Of a DNA stretch of 64,000 bases, positions 8,607 through 17,259 are shown piece by piece (within the stretch, counting starts at the first letter, position 1; every line of letters starts with the position of its first letter). This DNA is from RGIG3701 sp964438515 (lineage in GTDB: Bacteria > Planctomycetota > Planctomycetia > Pirellulales > Thermoguttaceae). The notes under the pieces are model-generated. The model was not told the DNA's origin. It made no database searches and was given only the letters and a program-made list of their open reading frames with translations. Where the stretch lies: the NCBI GenBank assembly GCA_964438515.1, contig CAYTLK010000006.1:30676-94675 (forward strand), written 5' to 3'. The position numbers and the translations under genes are program-made.

Positions 8607-10436
8607 CTAATACTTTTTAAACTCACAATTTGGAAGAGCTTCCTGAAGACGTTCCCGTCCCAAAGATGTAATACCATCGCAGTAGATTAACTTCAATGAT
8701 TCCAGATTCGTCATGCGTCCAATTCGTGCCAAATCAGAATCGGAATTCACAATATCATAATACAGATAGTTCCAGTAGATACAATCGTGACGTAATTCAC
8801 GAACTGTATCTTCATAATGCATCTGATATGCAAACATAACAACGAGCAGAATCACCGCAGGTACACGTAATTTATGAAATGGTATCTGTTTCATGCTGAA
8901 AAACTGGCGATGATGACAGAACGAAACCACCAATCCAAGGAAACAGGCGATACACCCAAAACCGTACATACGGCACACCATCTCATCTGGGTAGGAATCC
9001 ATCCAAGCCAAAATCCAGTTTGCAAGAATCTGACCGACAAACGTAAACGCTGCGACGATTCCACCTGCAACGGCTCCGCAGTAGTTTTTACGGAGATCTC
9101 TCTTCTGGAAGTGCAGGAAAAGTGAGGTTATTGCACATGCAAGCGCAAAAGCGACAAAGGATGTAAGCAATATCGTTTGCTGACAATCATCATCATGAAA
9201 GGATATCGCACTCCAAATGATCTGCGGCACTTGTACAGGAACGGCATAAAGTAGAAATAGAGGGAAACTGTGGAAAAATTTTCGAATAATTCCCGCATTC
9301 TTCAGTTCTTCTCGTTTCACAATTCGTCGCGCTTCTTTTTCCGCACGGATTGCGTCTTTTTTTGCTTGTGCTTCCGCTTGTTCCTGGCGCAATTTGCTCA
9401 GATTCGCATCGAGAAGGTCCTCGTAATGAGTTGAATTTGTATTTTGTTCCTTCTTTTCTGTCGGCGGAACGGGCGGCTTCGGCGGGACTGGGGGAACCGG
9501 CGGAACGGGCGGCTTCGGCGGTACGGCAGAAGGACACAAGGCGTTTACGAATTCTGCACACGTTTCGAAACGGTCGGAAGGCTTTTTCGAAAGCGCCTTT
9601 TGAAGGGCGGAGTTGACGGATTGGGTGAGTTGGGGGATTGGGGTGGGGACTTTCGTGCGGATTTGTTCGAAAAGAACGCTCAACATTCCGCCGAACGGCG
9701 TGCGGCCCGAAAGAAGTTCGTAGGCGATGACCGCCAGCGCGTACTGGTCGGTCCGAGCGTCCTGCGGGTCGCCGGTGACTTGCTCGGGTGACATATAATG
9801 CGGCGTGCCGGAACTCTGGCTGGCCGACATCGTGCGGGTGAGAGTCTCGTGAATCTGCGCCGCAATCCCAAAATCAAGGAGCCACGGAACACGAACGCCA
9901 TTCAGCATGCGGAACATAATGTTTTCGGGCTTCACGTCGCGATGAATGACCTTATTTTGGTGCGCGTAATCGAGCGCAGAGGCGATAGGCCGCAAAATCG
10001 GCAAAACCTGGTCGAGAGGCAGACCGTCGTCCGCATTCGGCTGGTCGTCAAACCACGCGCGGAGCGTCTGACCGTCCGCGTATCCCATCACGTAAAACCA
10101 GCCAAAAACCGGGTCGGACTTCATTCCGTAAAGGGGACAGATATTTGTATGATTTAAATCTTTCGTGAGATTGAAAACTGTCTCGATTTTCCGCCGCTCG
10201 CGCGCGTTGGACTGAACGTCGCCCGGCAAAATCTTGCACACGACGTTTCGCAGGACCTTTCCGCCCTCGATTTCCTCCGCCAGCCACACTTCGCCCATCC
10301 CGCCCTGACCGAGTTTCCGAACGATTTTGTAATTTCCACGCTCGCCGAGCCGTCTTCCCGGCTGAAGTTCTTTCGAGTCGTAAGAATCATCCCGCTCGAA
10401 GGTGTTGTTGTTCCCGCCTGTGTTGTAATTCGTCAT
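8607..10436 (-). CDS. Membrane Ser/Thr protein kinase (PknB-like kinase domain plus C-terminal membrane segments)
   Basis: The protein has 609 residues; AGGAG precedes ATG by 7 bases. The kinase domain spans about residues 36-300: Gly loop LGQGGMGEVW (42-51), Lys68 in VVCKIL, catalytic HRDVKPEN (165-172), DFG (188-190), GTPHYMSPEQ (210-219). A Pro-rich linker of PPKPPVPP units follows (about 304-330), then a charged coiled stretch, then about four hydrophobic helices (about 390-550). The last 40 residues, ending TNLESLKLIYCDGITSLG, look like a single leucine-rich-repeat unit. It probably phosphorylates unknown partners from the cytoplasmic face of the membrane. The expansion of such kinases is typical of Planctomycetota. 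Substrates and signal are unknown. Confidence 0.9.
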   Translation of the reverse strand: MTNYNTGGNNNTFERDDSYDSKELQPGRRLGERGNYKIVRKLGQGGMGEVWLAEEIEGGKVLRNVVCKILPGDVQSNARERRKIETVFNLTKDLNHTNICPLYGMKSDPVFGWFYVMGYADGQTLRAWFDDQPNADDGLPLDQVLPILRPIASALDYAHQNKVIHRDVKPENIMFRMLNGVRVPWLLDFGIAAQIHETLTRTMSASQSSGTPHYMSPEQVTGDPQDARTDQYALAVIAYELLSGRTPFGGMLSVLFEQIRTKVPTPIPQLTQSVNSALQKALSKKPSDRFETCAEFVNALCPSAVPPKPPVPPVPPVPPKPPVPPTEKKEQNTNSTHYEDLLDANLSKLRQEQAEAQAKKDAIRAEKEARRIVKREELKNAGIIRKFFHSFPLFLLYAVPVQVPQIIWSAISFHDDDCQQTILLTSFVAFALACAITSLFLHFQKRDLRKNYCGAVAGGIVAAFTFVGQILANWILAWMDSYPDEMVCRMYGFGCIACFLGLVVSFCHHRQFFSMKQIPFHKLRVPAVILLVVMFAYQMHYEDTVRELRHDCIYWNYLYYDIVNSDSDLARIGRMTNLESLKLIYCDGITSLGRERLQEALPNCEFKKY

Positions 10437-10499
10437 TTTTTCGCTCCTGAATGTACATAAATGAACTAATAATGTTCGATTTTATACGATTTTAAATTC

Positions 10500-11666
10500 T
10501 TACACAAGGGGGGGAGCGGAAATATTGTTCCCATTAATAAAAACGGCTTGGATTTCACATCCTATTTCAAACGGCGAGCCTTTCGTGAGTACGAGATCCG
10601 CATCTTTTTCAGGTTCAATGGACCCCAAACGCTTTTCAAGCCCGATATGGCGCGCAGGATGAATCGTGATGGATCTCAATGCGTCAAACGGCTTCATCCC
10701 CGCTTTAATCGCCAGTCCGGCACAAATCGGAAGGAACTCCTGCGGAATCACCGGCGCGTCCGTAATAATCGAAACTTTGCAGCCCGCCTCCGTCAAAATT
10801 CGAGCCGTCTCGAAACTTTTGTGCTGAAGTTCGAATTTTCCCGGATGTCCGAGCGTCGGCCCCACCGCCATCGGCACATTTTCCCGCGCCAGTTCCTCCG
10901 CAATCAAATGCCCCTCCGTCACGTGTTCCAGCGTAATATTGAGATGAAATTCGTGCGCGATTCGTAATGCGTTAAAAATGTCGTTCGCCTGGTGCGCGTG
11001 CGCCTTAAGCGGGATTTCTTTCCGAAGAACCGGCAAAAGCGCGTCCAGCCGAGCATCAAACGGCGGTCTTTTCGCGAGATCGCCAGCCGCATATTCGAGA
11101 CGTTCTTTGTATTCCTTCGCCCGGAAAAGAATTTCACGAAAAATGGCGGACGTGGTCATTCGAGTGGAAATACTTCGGGATTTGTAGCATCGTTTGGGGT
11201 TTTCGCCGAAAGCACATTTCATCGCAACGGGATCGCGAACCACCATGCGGTCAACACGAGTCCCCATCGTTTTGACGGCCATGAACGTCCCGCCCAGCAC
11301 GTTTGCGCTTCCCGGCCCCACCGCAACCGTCGTGACGCCCCCAAGCGCCGCTTTCCGAACCGCCTCGTCCATGGGATTGAAGCCGTCAATTGCGCGCAGA
11401 TGCGGGGTGAGATGGTCGTTCATTTCGTTTCCGTCGTCCCCTTCGTACATAATTCCAGAACCAAAAAGCCCCAAATGACTGTGTGCGTCAACGAAACCGG
11501 GCCAAATATCGAGTCCGTTTGCCGAGAAAATCGTCGCTTCCGGAGCGTCCAGCGTCTCACCGACCGACTTGATTTTTGAACCTTCAATCAAAATATCGCC
11601 CTGAAACGGGGATTCGTGAATTGCGTCGTGAATTGTTCCATTTTTGATAAGCAGCATGTTTTTCAT
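10500..11666 (-). CDS. Amidohydrolase, imidazolonepropionase-like
   Basis: The protein has 388 residues from ATG 11666 (alternative starts at 11657 or 11732; no strong SD at any). Seen: an N-terminal beta-sandwich starting LLIKNGTIHDA, metal-binding HxH in WPGFVDAHSHLGLFG, GGVTTVAVGPGSANVLGG, a second metal His in PLKAHAHQANDI and TLEHVTEGHL, catalytic Asp in SIITDAPVIPQEF, and the C-terminal IHPARHIGLEKRLGSIEPEKDADLVL. This is the COG1228 type of amidohydrolase that hydrolyses C-N bonds in cyclic amides or dipeptides; it lacks a signal peptide. The end of cdsA transcription does not overlap it; the genes are 84 bp apart in the same direction. Substrate not predictable. Confidence 0.85.
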   Translation of the reverse strand: MKNMLLIKNGTIHDAIHESPFQGDILIEGSKIKSVGETLDAPEATIFSANGLDIWPGFVDAHSHLGLFGSGIMYEGDDGNEMNDHLTPHLRAIDGFNPMDEAVRKAALGGVTTVAVGPGSANVLGGTFMAVKTMGTRVDRMVVRDPVAMKCAFGENPKRCYKSRSISTRMTTSAIFREILFRAKEYKERLEYAAGDLAKRPPFDARLDALLPVLRKEIPLKAHAHQANDIFNALRIAHEFHLNITLEHVTEGHLIAEELARENVPMAVGPTLGHPGKFELQHKSFETARILTEAGCKVSIITDAPVIPQEFLPICAGLAIKAGMKPFDALRSITIHPARHIGLEKRLGSIEPEKDADLVLTKGSPFEIGCEIQAVFINGNNISAPPLV

Positions 11667-11750
11667 ATTTCGAATCGATTGTGAACCTAATTTTGAAATT
11701 TGTATGTTTTTTATTTGAATGATATTAAACAATAAATGAAATATATACGA

Positions 11751-12809
11751 TTAATTATACAGCAAATTCAGGGTCAAAAACGCGTACGCGACGGGAGCCG
11801 GCAGGATGAGCGAGTCGAGAATGTCGAGCACGCCGCCGAAACCGGGGACCAACGTTCCAGCATCTTTGATTTCCGCATCGCGTTTGAGGAGGGATTCAGC
11901 CAAATCGCCCAGCATTCCCAGCAGTCCGAGCGCAGCGCCGTAGAAGAGCCACCATCCGAAATAATGCATGTCGCATTCTTTTCCGAGGAACGGCATCACC
12001 CAGAAGAAAAACGCGAGGGACGTCATTACGGAAAACAAGATGGCGCCGCAAGCACCCTCAATCGTCTTTCCGGGACTGAGGCTTGGAGCCATTTTATTCC
12101 GTCCGATGAGACGACCGACGGTGTACGCGCCGATGTCGCCCATTTTAATGACCGCGACGAACATGAGGAGGGCGGGGAGGCCGTGACACAAACGAATCTG
12201 CGCGAGAAAAGTCGGCAAAAGTCCGACGTACACGATCGTAAAGATGGTGTAGCTGATTCGAATATTGATGGCTCCTGGACGTACGAACGTGTACATTTCC
12301 TGCAGAAAAACAAGAATTACGGAGAGCGCGAACGCCGAAAGCGCCCAATTTCCAGGCGTCAGATGTTCAAGTTTCTGCAGCAGTTTCACCCGATTTCCTT
12401 CCGGAGGCGCCGCGTTGGGAGATTTTGAGTCGTCCCGAGTCTGACGCAAAACCGGCGTAGAAACTGAATTTGAGTCGGGATTTGAATCGGGATTTGAATC
12501 GGAAACGTATTCTGCAGCGCTGTTTGAGGTGCCGGGTTGATTGGAATAATGCTGAAAAACGAACATTCCCCACGAGCTTGAGGCGATGAGAAAACAGCTC
12601 AGGTACGTAATGTACGGAACCGGAAAGACGTGATTCCGATTCGCCAGATGCAGCATTTCGCGGCACGCAAGCGCGATAAGCAGAATCAAAAGCGGAAACA
12701 GAACCATTCCGGGGATCGTGGTGAGGTTTTCAAGGTACAAATCCAGCCAGCAAAGGCCAATGATGGAAAGTACGATCCAAAATCCGAGCAATAAACGCCA
12801 GCGAAGCAT
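11751..12809 (-). CDS. cdsA: Phosphatidate cytidylyltransferase (CDP-diglyceride synthase)
   Basis: The protein has 352 residues from ATG 12809 (AAGGAAC 6 bases upstream). It makes CDP-diacylglycerol from CTP and phosphatidate in the inner membrane. About eight hydrophobic segments, then GDIGAYTVGRLIGRNKMAPSL, SPGKTIEGACGAI and the signature SLLKRDAEIKDAGTLVPG followed by FGGVLDILDSL. The signature differs from the family consensus at the His of PGHGG (Phe here) and the Arg of the D-R pair (Ile here). Between membrane segments, at about residues 95-150, a Ser/Asn/Asp-rich insert built on a 12-bp DNA repeat (SDSNPDSNPDSN) is present that typical CdsA proteins lack. Confidence 0.92.
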   Translation of the reverse strand: MLRWRLLLGFWIVLSIIGLCWLDLYLENLTTIPGMVLFPLLILLIALACREMLHLANRNHVFPVPYITYLSCFLIASSSWGMFVFQHYSNQPGTSNSAAEYVSDSNPDSNPDSNSVSTPVLRQTRDDSKSPNAAPPEGNRVKLLQKLEHLTPGNWALSAFALSVILVFLQEMYTFVRPGAINIRISYTIFTIVYVGLLPTFLAQIRLCHGLPALLMFVAVIKMGDIGAYTVGRLIGRNKMAPSLSPGKTIEGACGAILFSVMTSLAFFFWVMPFLGKECDMHYFGWWLFYGAALGLLGMLGDLAESLLKRDAEIKDAGTLVPGFGGVLDILDSLILPAPVAYAFLTLNLLYN

Positions 12810-13077
12810 TGTTTGAGTTCCTTGGATATAAAATGATGTGCGTCGGTACAATATTAATTATAGGGAGTTCTGCAGATTCCGCCGCGAATTTCGTTTTGGA
12901 CGCCGCCGTGACTGTTGTTTCAGTGAATACGGAACGGCAGAAAAGCGAAAATTTCGACGTGAATCGGAGAGAAAACGACAATATTTTAAAAAGGTTTCGT
13001 CTTTTCTCAAAAAAATCGGGAAGTGGGACTTGCACAAAATGATTTTTTTGTGTAGAATATTCATCTGTCTGGAATGT

Positions 13078-13187
13078 TTCATAACCGATACATTTTGAAT
13101 TTCCGCTTCTAGGCCGTTCGCGCTGTCGCAAAACGACGGCTTCTCAGCTGCCCAAAGCGAAATATTCAAGTGAAATCAGTAGATTCC
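13078..13187 (+). repeat. Palindromic intergenic element, copy A (diverged)
   Basis: Starts TTCATAACCGATACATTTTG, with the apex hairpin GTCG-CAAAA-CGAC, and closes with GCCCAAAGCGAAATATTCAAG. Same orientation as copies B, C and D, 166 bp before copy B. The outer TTTATAC end is degraded. Confidence 0.65.
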
Positions 13188-13352
13188 AGAATTTGTAAAA
13201 TTCCTGTCTCTCCCTCCATTTTAGGATAAATTTTGTTTTTTGAAAAGGGGTGGGGGCAAGGTTTTTACAAAAATTTGACGCCGTGTAACAATTATATGAA
13301 GTTTAAATACTCAATCGCCAGAAATTTCCCGACGTTTTAGGTCCTTTTTGCT

Positions 13353-13463
13353 TTTTATACCCGACTCATTTCGAATTTCCGCCGTTTCGTCGCTGTGCAA
13401 TGACGCCTCGACTGTCCGTGCGGCCGCCCAAAGCGAAATTCTCGAATGGAATCCGTATAAAAC
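13353..13463 (+). repeat. Palindromic intergenic element, copy B
   Basis: Ends are TTTATACCCGAC on the left and CCGTATAAA on the right, giving a terminal inverted repeat. The internal block GCCCAAAGCGAAATTCTCGA matches copies A and C. Its right end is 115 bp from the prc start codon. Confidence 0.75.
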
Positions 13464-13577
13464 CACTGAATCTTTCAACGGTCGTTTCTCTGCGAAGCGG
13501 GTATCGTTTGCGGCACTTCCGACGCGCTCACCGGGAGCGTGCGAAAATGTGTCGTGAACGTTTTACGTTTTTATTAA

Positions 13578-15818
13578 ATGAGTTTCATTCCCATGAAAAA
13601 ATTTCGAACCATTCTGGTACTGTCGCTGCTGTATGCGTGTTTGCTGTGTGTCGAGAAACCGCGCATCATGCAGCAATTGGTAAATTTTCAGCTGCAAAAT
13701 GTCGCAAATGCTGAAATTGGGGAACCTTCCGAGAGAGATCAATACATCACTCGAACCGTTTGTTTCCTGATGCAGAAAGAACATATTTCCGAACAAAGTG
13801 TAAATGAGGAACTGGCTCAAAGAACCGTTTTGAACTTTCTGAAAGTCCTGGATCCGCAAAAAATGTACTTTTATCAGTCAGATGTCGATTATTTCCACAA
13901 TCAGGAAAGCAAAATGCCTGACTTGTTCAAAAACGGCGACATTAGACTTGCGTACGTCATGTTCAAAACCTATCTCGCCCGTCTCGACGAACGCGTCAGC
14001 ATGATTCAGGAGGCTCTGGAACAGCCCATGGATTTCACCGTCGACGAAACGATGACTGTAAAACCCGAAAAACTCAACTATCCCAAAAACCGCAAAGAGG
14101 CGGCTGAACGGGTGCGGCTCCGCGTCAAATACGACATGCTTCTGCTGCAGGTTGAGAATATGAGAAGCGCGCAGACCCCTGAAAAAACCGATGCGGACGT
14201 TTCGAAAACTCCGGCGGCTGAAACTCCGGACGCAAACGCTCCGGCGGTCGAAACCCCAGCGGCAAACGCTCCTGTTGCGGATGCGAAAGCGGAAGAACCG
14301 AAAACGCCTGAAGAACTTTACAAGGCGCATCAGGAAAAATTACAGAAACGTTATTCAAGTTTCCAGAAACGAATGCATCAGCTCGACGACGACGAAGTGC
14401 TGGAATTCTACCTTTCCGCCATGACGAACGCGTACGACCCGCACTCCAGTTACATGTCGCCCAGCACCCTCGAAAACTTTGAGATTTCCATGAGTCTCGG
14501 TCTTCAGGGAATCGGCGCGACGCTTTCCTCCGAAGACGGTTACGTGACGGTAAAACACCTCGTCCCCGGCGGTCCGGCCGACAAAGAAGGTTCCTTGAAA
14601 ATTAACGACAAAATCAGCGGCGTCGCTCAGAACGAAGACGGCCCGATGGAAGATGTCGTTGATATGAAACTTGATGATGTGGTGAAGAAAATCCGCGGAA
14701 AAGCAAATACGGTCGTGCGTCTCGACGTCATTCCGGAAGACGGCGGACCGCATAGAATCGTTCGTATTATTCGTTCAAATATCGAACTGAAGGACAGTGA
14801 AGCAAAAGGAACCGTGTTCGAAGCCGGGAAAAAAGCCGATGGAACGCCGTACAAAGTGGGGGTCATCAATCTCCCCAGTTTCTACCTCGACATGCAGGCC
14901 GCCCGTTTCGGCGAAGGAAAAAGCTCGACGCGCGACGTGCAGCGCATCCTCGAAGGTTTCAACCAGCAGAAAGTCGATGCGGTCGTTCTGGATCTGCGCA
15001 ACAACGGCGGCGGCTCCCTACAGGAAGCGCTTTCCCTCACGGGTCTTTTCATTGATCGCGGTACCGTCGTTCAGGTTCGAGATTCTCAAAATGAAGTACG
15101 TCCCCACAAAGACCCGGCGGCCGGCGTCGTGTGGAATGGTCCGCTCGTCGTCGTCATCAACAAACTCAGCGCCAGCGCGAGCGAAATTCTGGCGGGAGCC
15201 ATTCAGGATTATAATCGCGGACTCATCATCGGCGACGTCACGACGCACGGAAAAGGTTCCGTTCAAACCGTGGACGATCTCGGACCGCGTCTGTTCGGAA
15301 GCAATTCGTTGAAACTCGGCGCGCTGAAAGTGACGATTCAGCAGTTCTATCGTCCTTTGGGCGACAGCACGCAGCACCGCGGCGTCGAGTCGGACATTGT
15401 GATTCCTTCAATCACAACGCACATGGATATCGGCGAATCCGACCTGGATTATTCCCTCCCATTCGACAAAATCGCCCCTCAAATCATTACAAAATGGAAC
15501 AACGGCCCCAATTCGTCGATGATTCAGAACCTCGCGGCGCTCTCTCAAAAACGAGTGGCGGCAAACGAAGAGTTTCAGAAACTTCAGAAGAAAATTCAGT
15601 TCTATTGCGGAATTAAAGACCGTGATTTTGTGACGCTGAATCTCGCGAAATTTATGGAAGAGCGCGCCGATGTCCTCAAGGACGAGGAAGAAAAACTCGA
15701 CGACAAACTCACTTCGGACGCGAATGAAATCACGCGCGATTATTACATGGATGAAGTTCTCGCCATTATGGTCGATTACATTCAGGCGCTGAATAATGCG
15801 GCTCCGAAATCCATCTGA
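13578..15818 (+). CDS. prc: Tail-specific (C-terminal processing) protease, S41 family
   Basis: The protein has 746 residues. The start is ATG 13578 or the internal ATG 13593, which begins MKKFRTILVLSLLYAC, a signal or anchor helix; neither has a clear SD. Order: helical N-terminal domain (about 40-190), a Pro/Ala/Glu linker (about 200-245), PDZ domain (about 298-385, starting LGLQGIGATLSSEDGYV), then the S41 core with VDAVVLDLRNNGGGSL, catalytic Ser in NKLSASASEILAGAI and Lys in THGKGSVQTV, the Ser-Lys dyad of Prc/Tsp. The C-terminal helical domain matches Tsp-type rather than short CtpA-type proteins. It probably degrades or trims periplasmic proteins by their C-termini. The low-complexity linker inside the N-terminal half is unusual. 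Confidence 0.92.
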   Translation: MSFIPMKKFRTILVLSLLYACLLCVEKPRIMQQLVNFQLQNVANAEIGEPSERDQYITRTVCFLMQKEHISEQSVNEELAQRTVLNFLKVLDPQKMYFYQSDVDYFHNQESKMPDLFKNGDIRLAYVMFKTYLARLDERVSMIQEALEQPMDFTVDETMTVKPEKLNYPKNRKEAAERVRLRVKYDMLLLQVENMRSAQTPEKTDADVSKTPAAETPDANAPAVETPAANAPVADAKAEEPKTPEELYKAHQEKLQKRYSSFQKRMHQLDDDEVLEFYLSAMTNAYDPHSSYMSPSTLENFEISMSLGLQGIGATLSSEDGYVTVKHLVPGGPADKEGSLKINDKISGVAQNEDGPMEDVVDMKLDDVVKKIRGKANTVVRLDVIPEDGGPHRIVRIIRSNIELKDSEAKGTVFEAGKKADGTPYKVGVINLPSFYLDMQAARFGEGKSSTRDVQRILEGFNQQKVDAVVLDLRNNGGGSLQEALSLTGLFIDRGTVVQVRDSQNEVRPHKDPAAGVVWNGPLVVVINKLSASASEILAGAIQDYNRGLIIGDVTTHGKGSVQTVDDLGPRLFGSNSLKLGALKVTIQQFYRPLGDSTQHRGVESDIVIPSITTHMDIGESDLDYSLPFDKIAPQIITKWNNGPNSSMIQNLAALSQKRVAANEEFQKLQKKIQFYCGIKDRDFVTLNLAKFMEERADVLKDEEEKLDDKLTSDANEITRDYYMDEVLAIMVDYIQALNNAAPKSI

Positions 15819-15825
15819 CGCGCGT

Positions 15826-15858
15826 TTCGCCCCGTCATTCCATCATAAATTACGGGGT
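15826..15858 (+). terminator. Hairpin after prc
   Basis: CCCCGT / ACGGGG arms with partly complementary inner bases lie about 10 bp after the prc stop codon. Only an A/T-rich stretch follows, not a T-run. Confidence 0.35.
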
Positions 15859-15947
15859 GAATCAGTAAAAATATCCCTATTAATTAATGTTATTTAATTA
15901 ATCAATCCACAATCCATAAAAACACCGAATCATTAGATTATTGTACG

Positions 15948-17213
15948 ATGAATATTGAAAATCTTGAAGAATACTGTCTCGACGTGGCGCAGCGCGCGAA
16001 AGCGGCTTCGGCAGAACTTGCGTCCGTTACGGGACAGCAAAAAAACGACTGGCTCAACCTGAGTGCGCAGTGCCTTCGAACTCGCACGGCTGAAATTCTC
16101 GCCGCAAACGATGAGGATCTCGCCGCTGCGCCAGGTTTCGGTCTGACGCCGGCAGAAGTGGACCGTCTGAAACTCAATCCAGATCGGGTTGAGGATATTG
16201 CGCTCGCGCTCGAATACATCGCGAAACTTCCGGACCCGGTCGGAGAAATCATCTCGTCTCAGGTGCGGCCAAACGGTTTGGACGTCCAAAAAGTGCGAGT
16301 TCCGCTGGGAGTCGTCTTTTTCATTTACGAATCTCGTCCGAACGTCACGGCCGACGCAGCTGCTCTGTGTGTGAAAAGCAGCAATGCGGTCATTCTGCGC
16401 GGCGGAAAAGAAGCGATTCATTCCAGTCGGAAAATTGCGGAAATCCTTTCCGAAGCGGCTGAAAGTGTCGGAATCCCGCGCGATGCGGTCCAGCTCGTTG
16501 CAACTACAGACCACGATGCGGTCGGTCATTTTTTGAAACTCAATCAGTACATCGACGTCACGATTCCGCGAGGCGGTGAGGGGCTGATTCGCCGCGTCAC
16601 TCGCGATGCAACGATGCCGGTCATCAAACATTTTGCGGGAAACTGCCACGTGTATGTGGATGCGGAAGCTGACGAACAGAAAACGATCGACATCATTATT
16701 AATTCCAAGTGTCAGCGGATGGGGGTCTGTAATGCGGCCGAATCGCTCGTGATTCATCGTCGCGTCGCGGAGTCGCTTTTGCCGAAAATCGCCGACGCTC
16801 TGAAAGCGCATGGAATCGAAATTCGCGGCGACGAAGCAACCTGCGCCGTCATTCCATTTGCGGTTCCCGCAACCGATGAGGATTTTTACACCGAGTATCA
16901 CGGCCCGATCATTTCGTGCAAGGTCGTGGACTCGCTCGACGAAGCGATTCGTCACATTAATAAATACAGTTCCGGTCACACGGAAGCAATCTGCACTGCG
17001 AGTCTCGCTGCCGCACGTGAATTTACGCTCCGAATCGACAGTTCGGCCGTGATCGTGAACGCCTCAACGCGTTTCAATGACGGCGGCGAATTCGGCTTGG
17101 GAGCGGAAATCGGAATCAGTACCGACAAATTCCACGCTCGCGGTCCCTGCGGTCTGCGTGAGCTGACGAGTTACAAATACATCGTTTACGGCGACGGACA
17201 AACGCGAAACTGA
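15948..17213 (+). CDS. proA: Gamma-glutamyl phosphate reductase (glutamate-5-semialdehyde dehydrogenase)
   Basis: The protein has 421 residues and carries out the NADPH-dependent second step of proline synthesis. Seen: PLGVVFFIYESRPNVTADAA, the cofactor-site NAVILRGGKEA, TIPRGGEGLIRRVTRDA, catalytic Cys in SKCQRMGVCNAAESLV, EYHGPIISCKVV, SSAVIVNASTRFNDGGEFGLGAEIGISTDK, and FHARGPCGLRELTSYKYIVYG at the end. Full length for ProA. No proB is nearby. The next gene follows after 46 bp and may be in the same transcript. Confidence 0.97.
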   Translation: MNIENLEEYCLDVAQRAKAASAELASVTGQQKNDWLNLSAQCLRTRTAEILAANDEDLAAAPGFGLTPAEVDRLKLNPDRVEDIALALEYIAKLPDPVGEIISSQVRPNGLDVQKVRVPLGVVFFIYESRPNVTADAAALCVKSSNAVILRGGKEAIHSSRKIAEILSEAAESVGIPRDAVQLVATTDHDAVGHFLKLNQYIDVTIPRGGEGLIRRVTRDATMPVIKHFAGNCHVYVDAEADEQKTIDIIINSKCQRMGVCNAAESLVIHRRVAESLLPKIADALKAHGIEIRGDEATCAVIPFAVPATDEDFYTEYHGPIISCKVVDSLDEAIRHINKYSSGHTEAICTASLAAAREFTLRIDSSAVIVNASTRFNDGGEFGLGAEIGISTDKFHARGPCGLRELTSYKYIVYGDGQTRN

Positions 17214-17259
17214 ATAGAAAATTGTATGAAATAAAAACGGAACGGAAAGCGGAAATTTC

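Larger units (their letters stand above)
12810..13577. other. 768-bp intergenic region with two palindromic elements
   Basis: No credible gene. It separates divergent cdsA (minus) and prc (plus) and holds two copies of the palindromic element (13078-13187 and 13353-13463). The 165 bp between them includes A/T-rich DNA with TTGACG at 13275 but no well-spaced -10 box. Confidence 0.6.
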
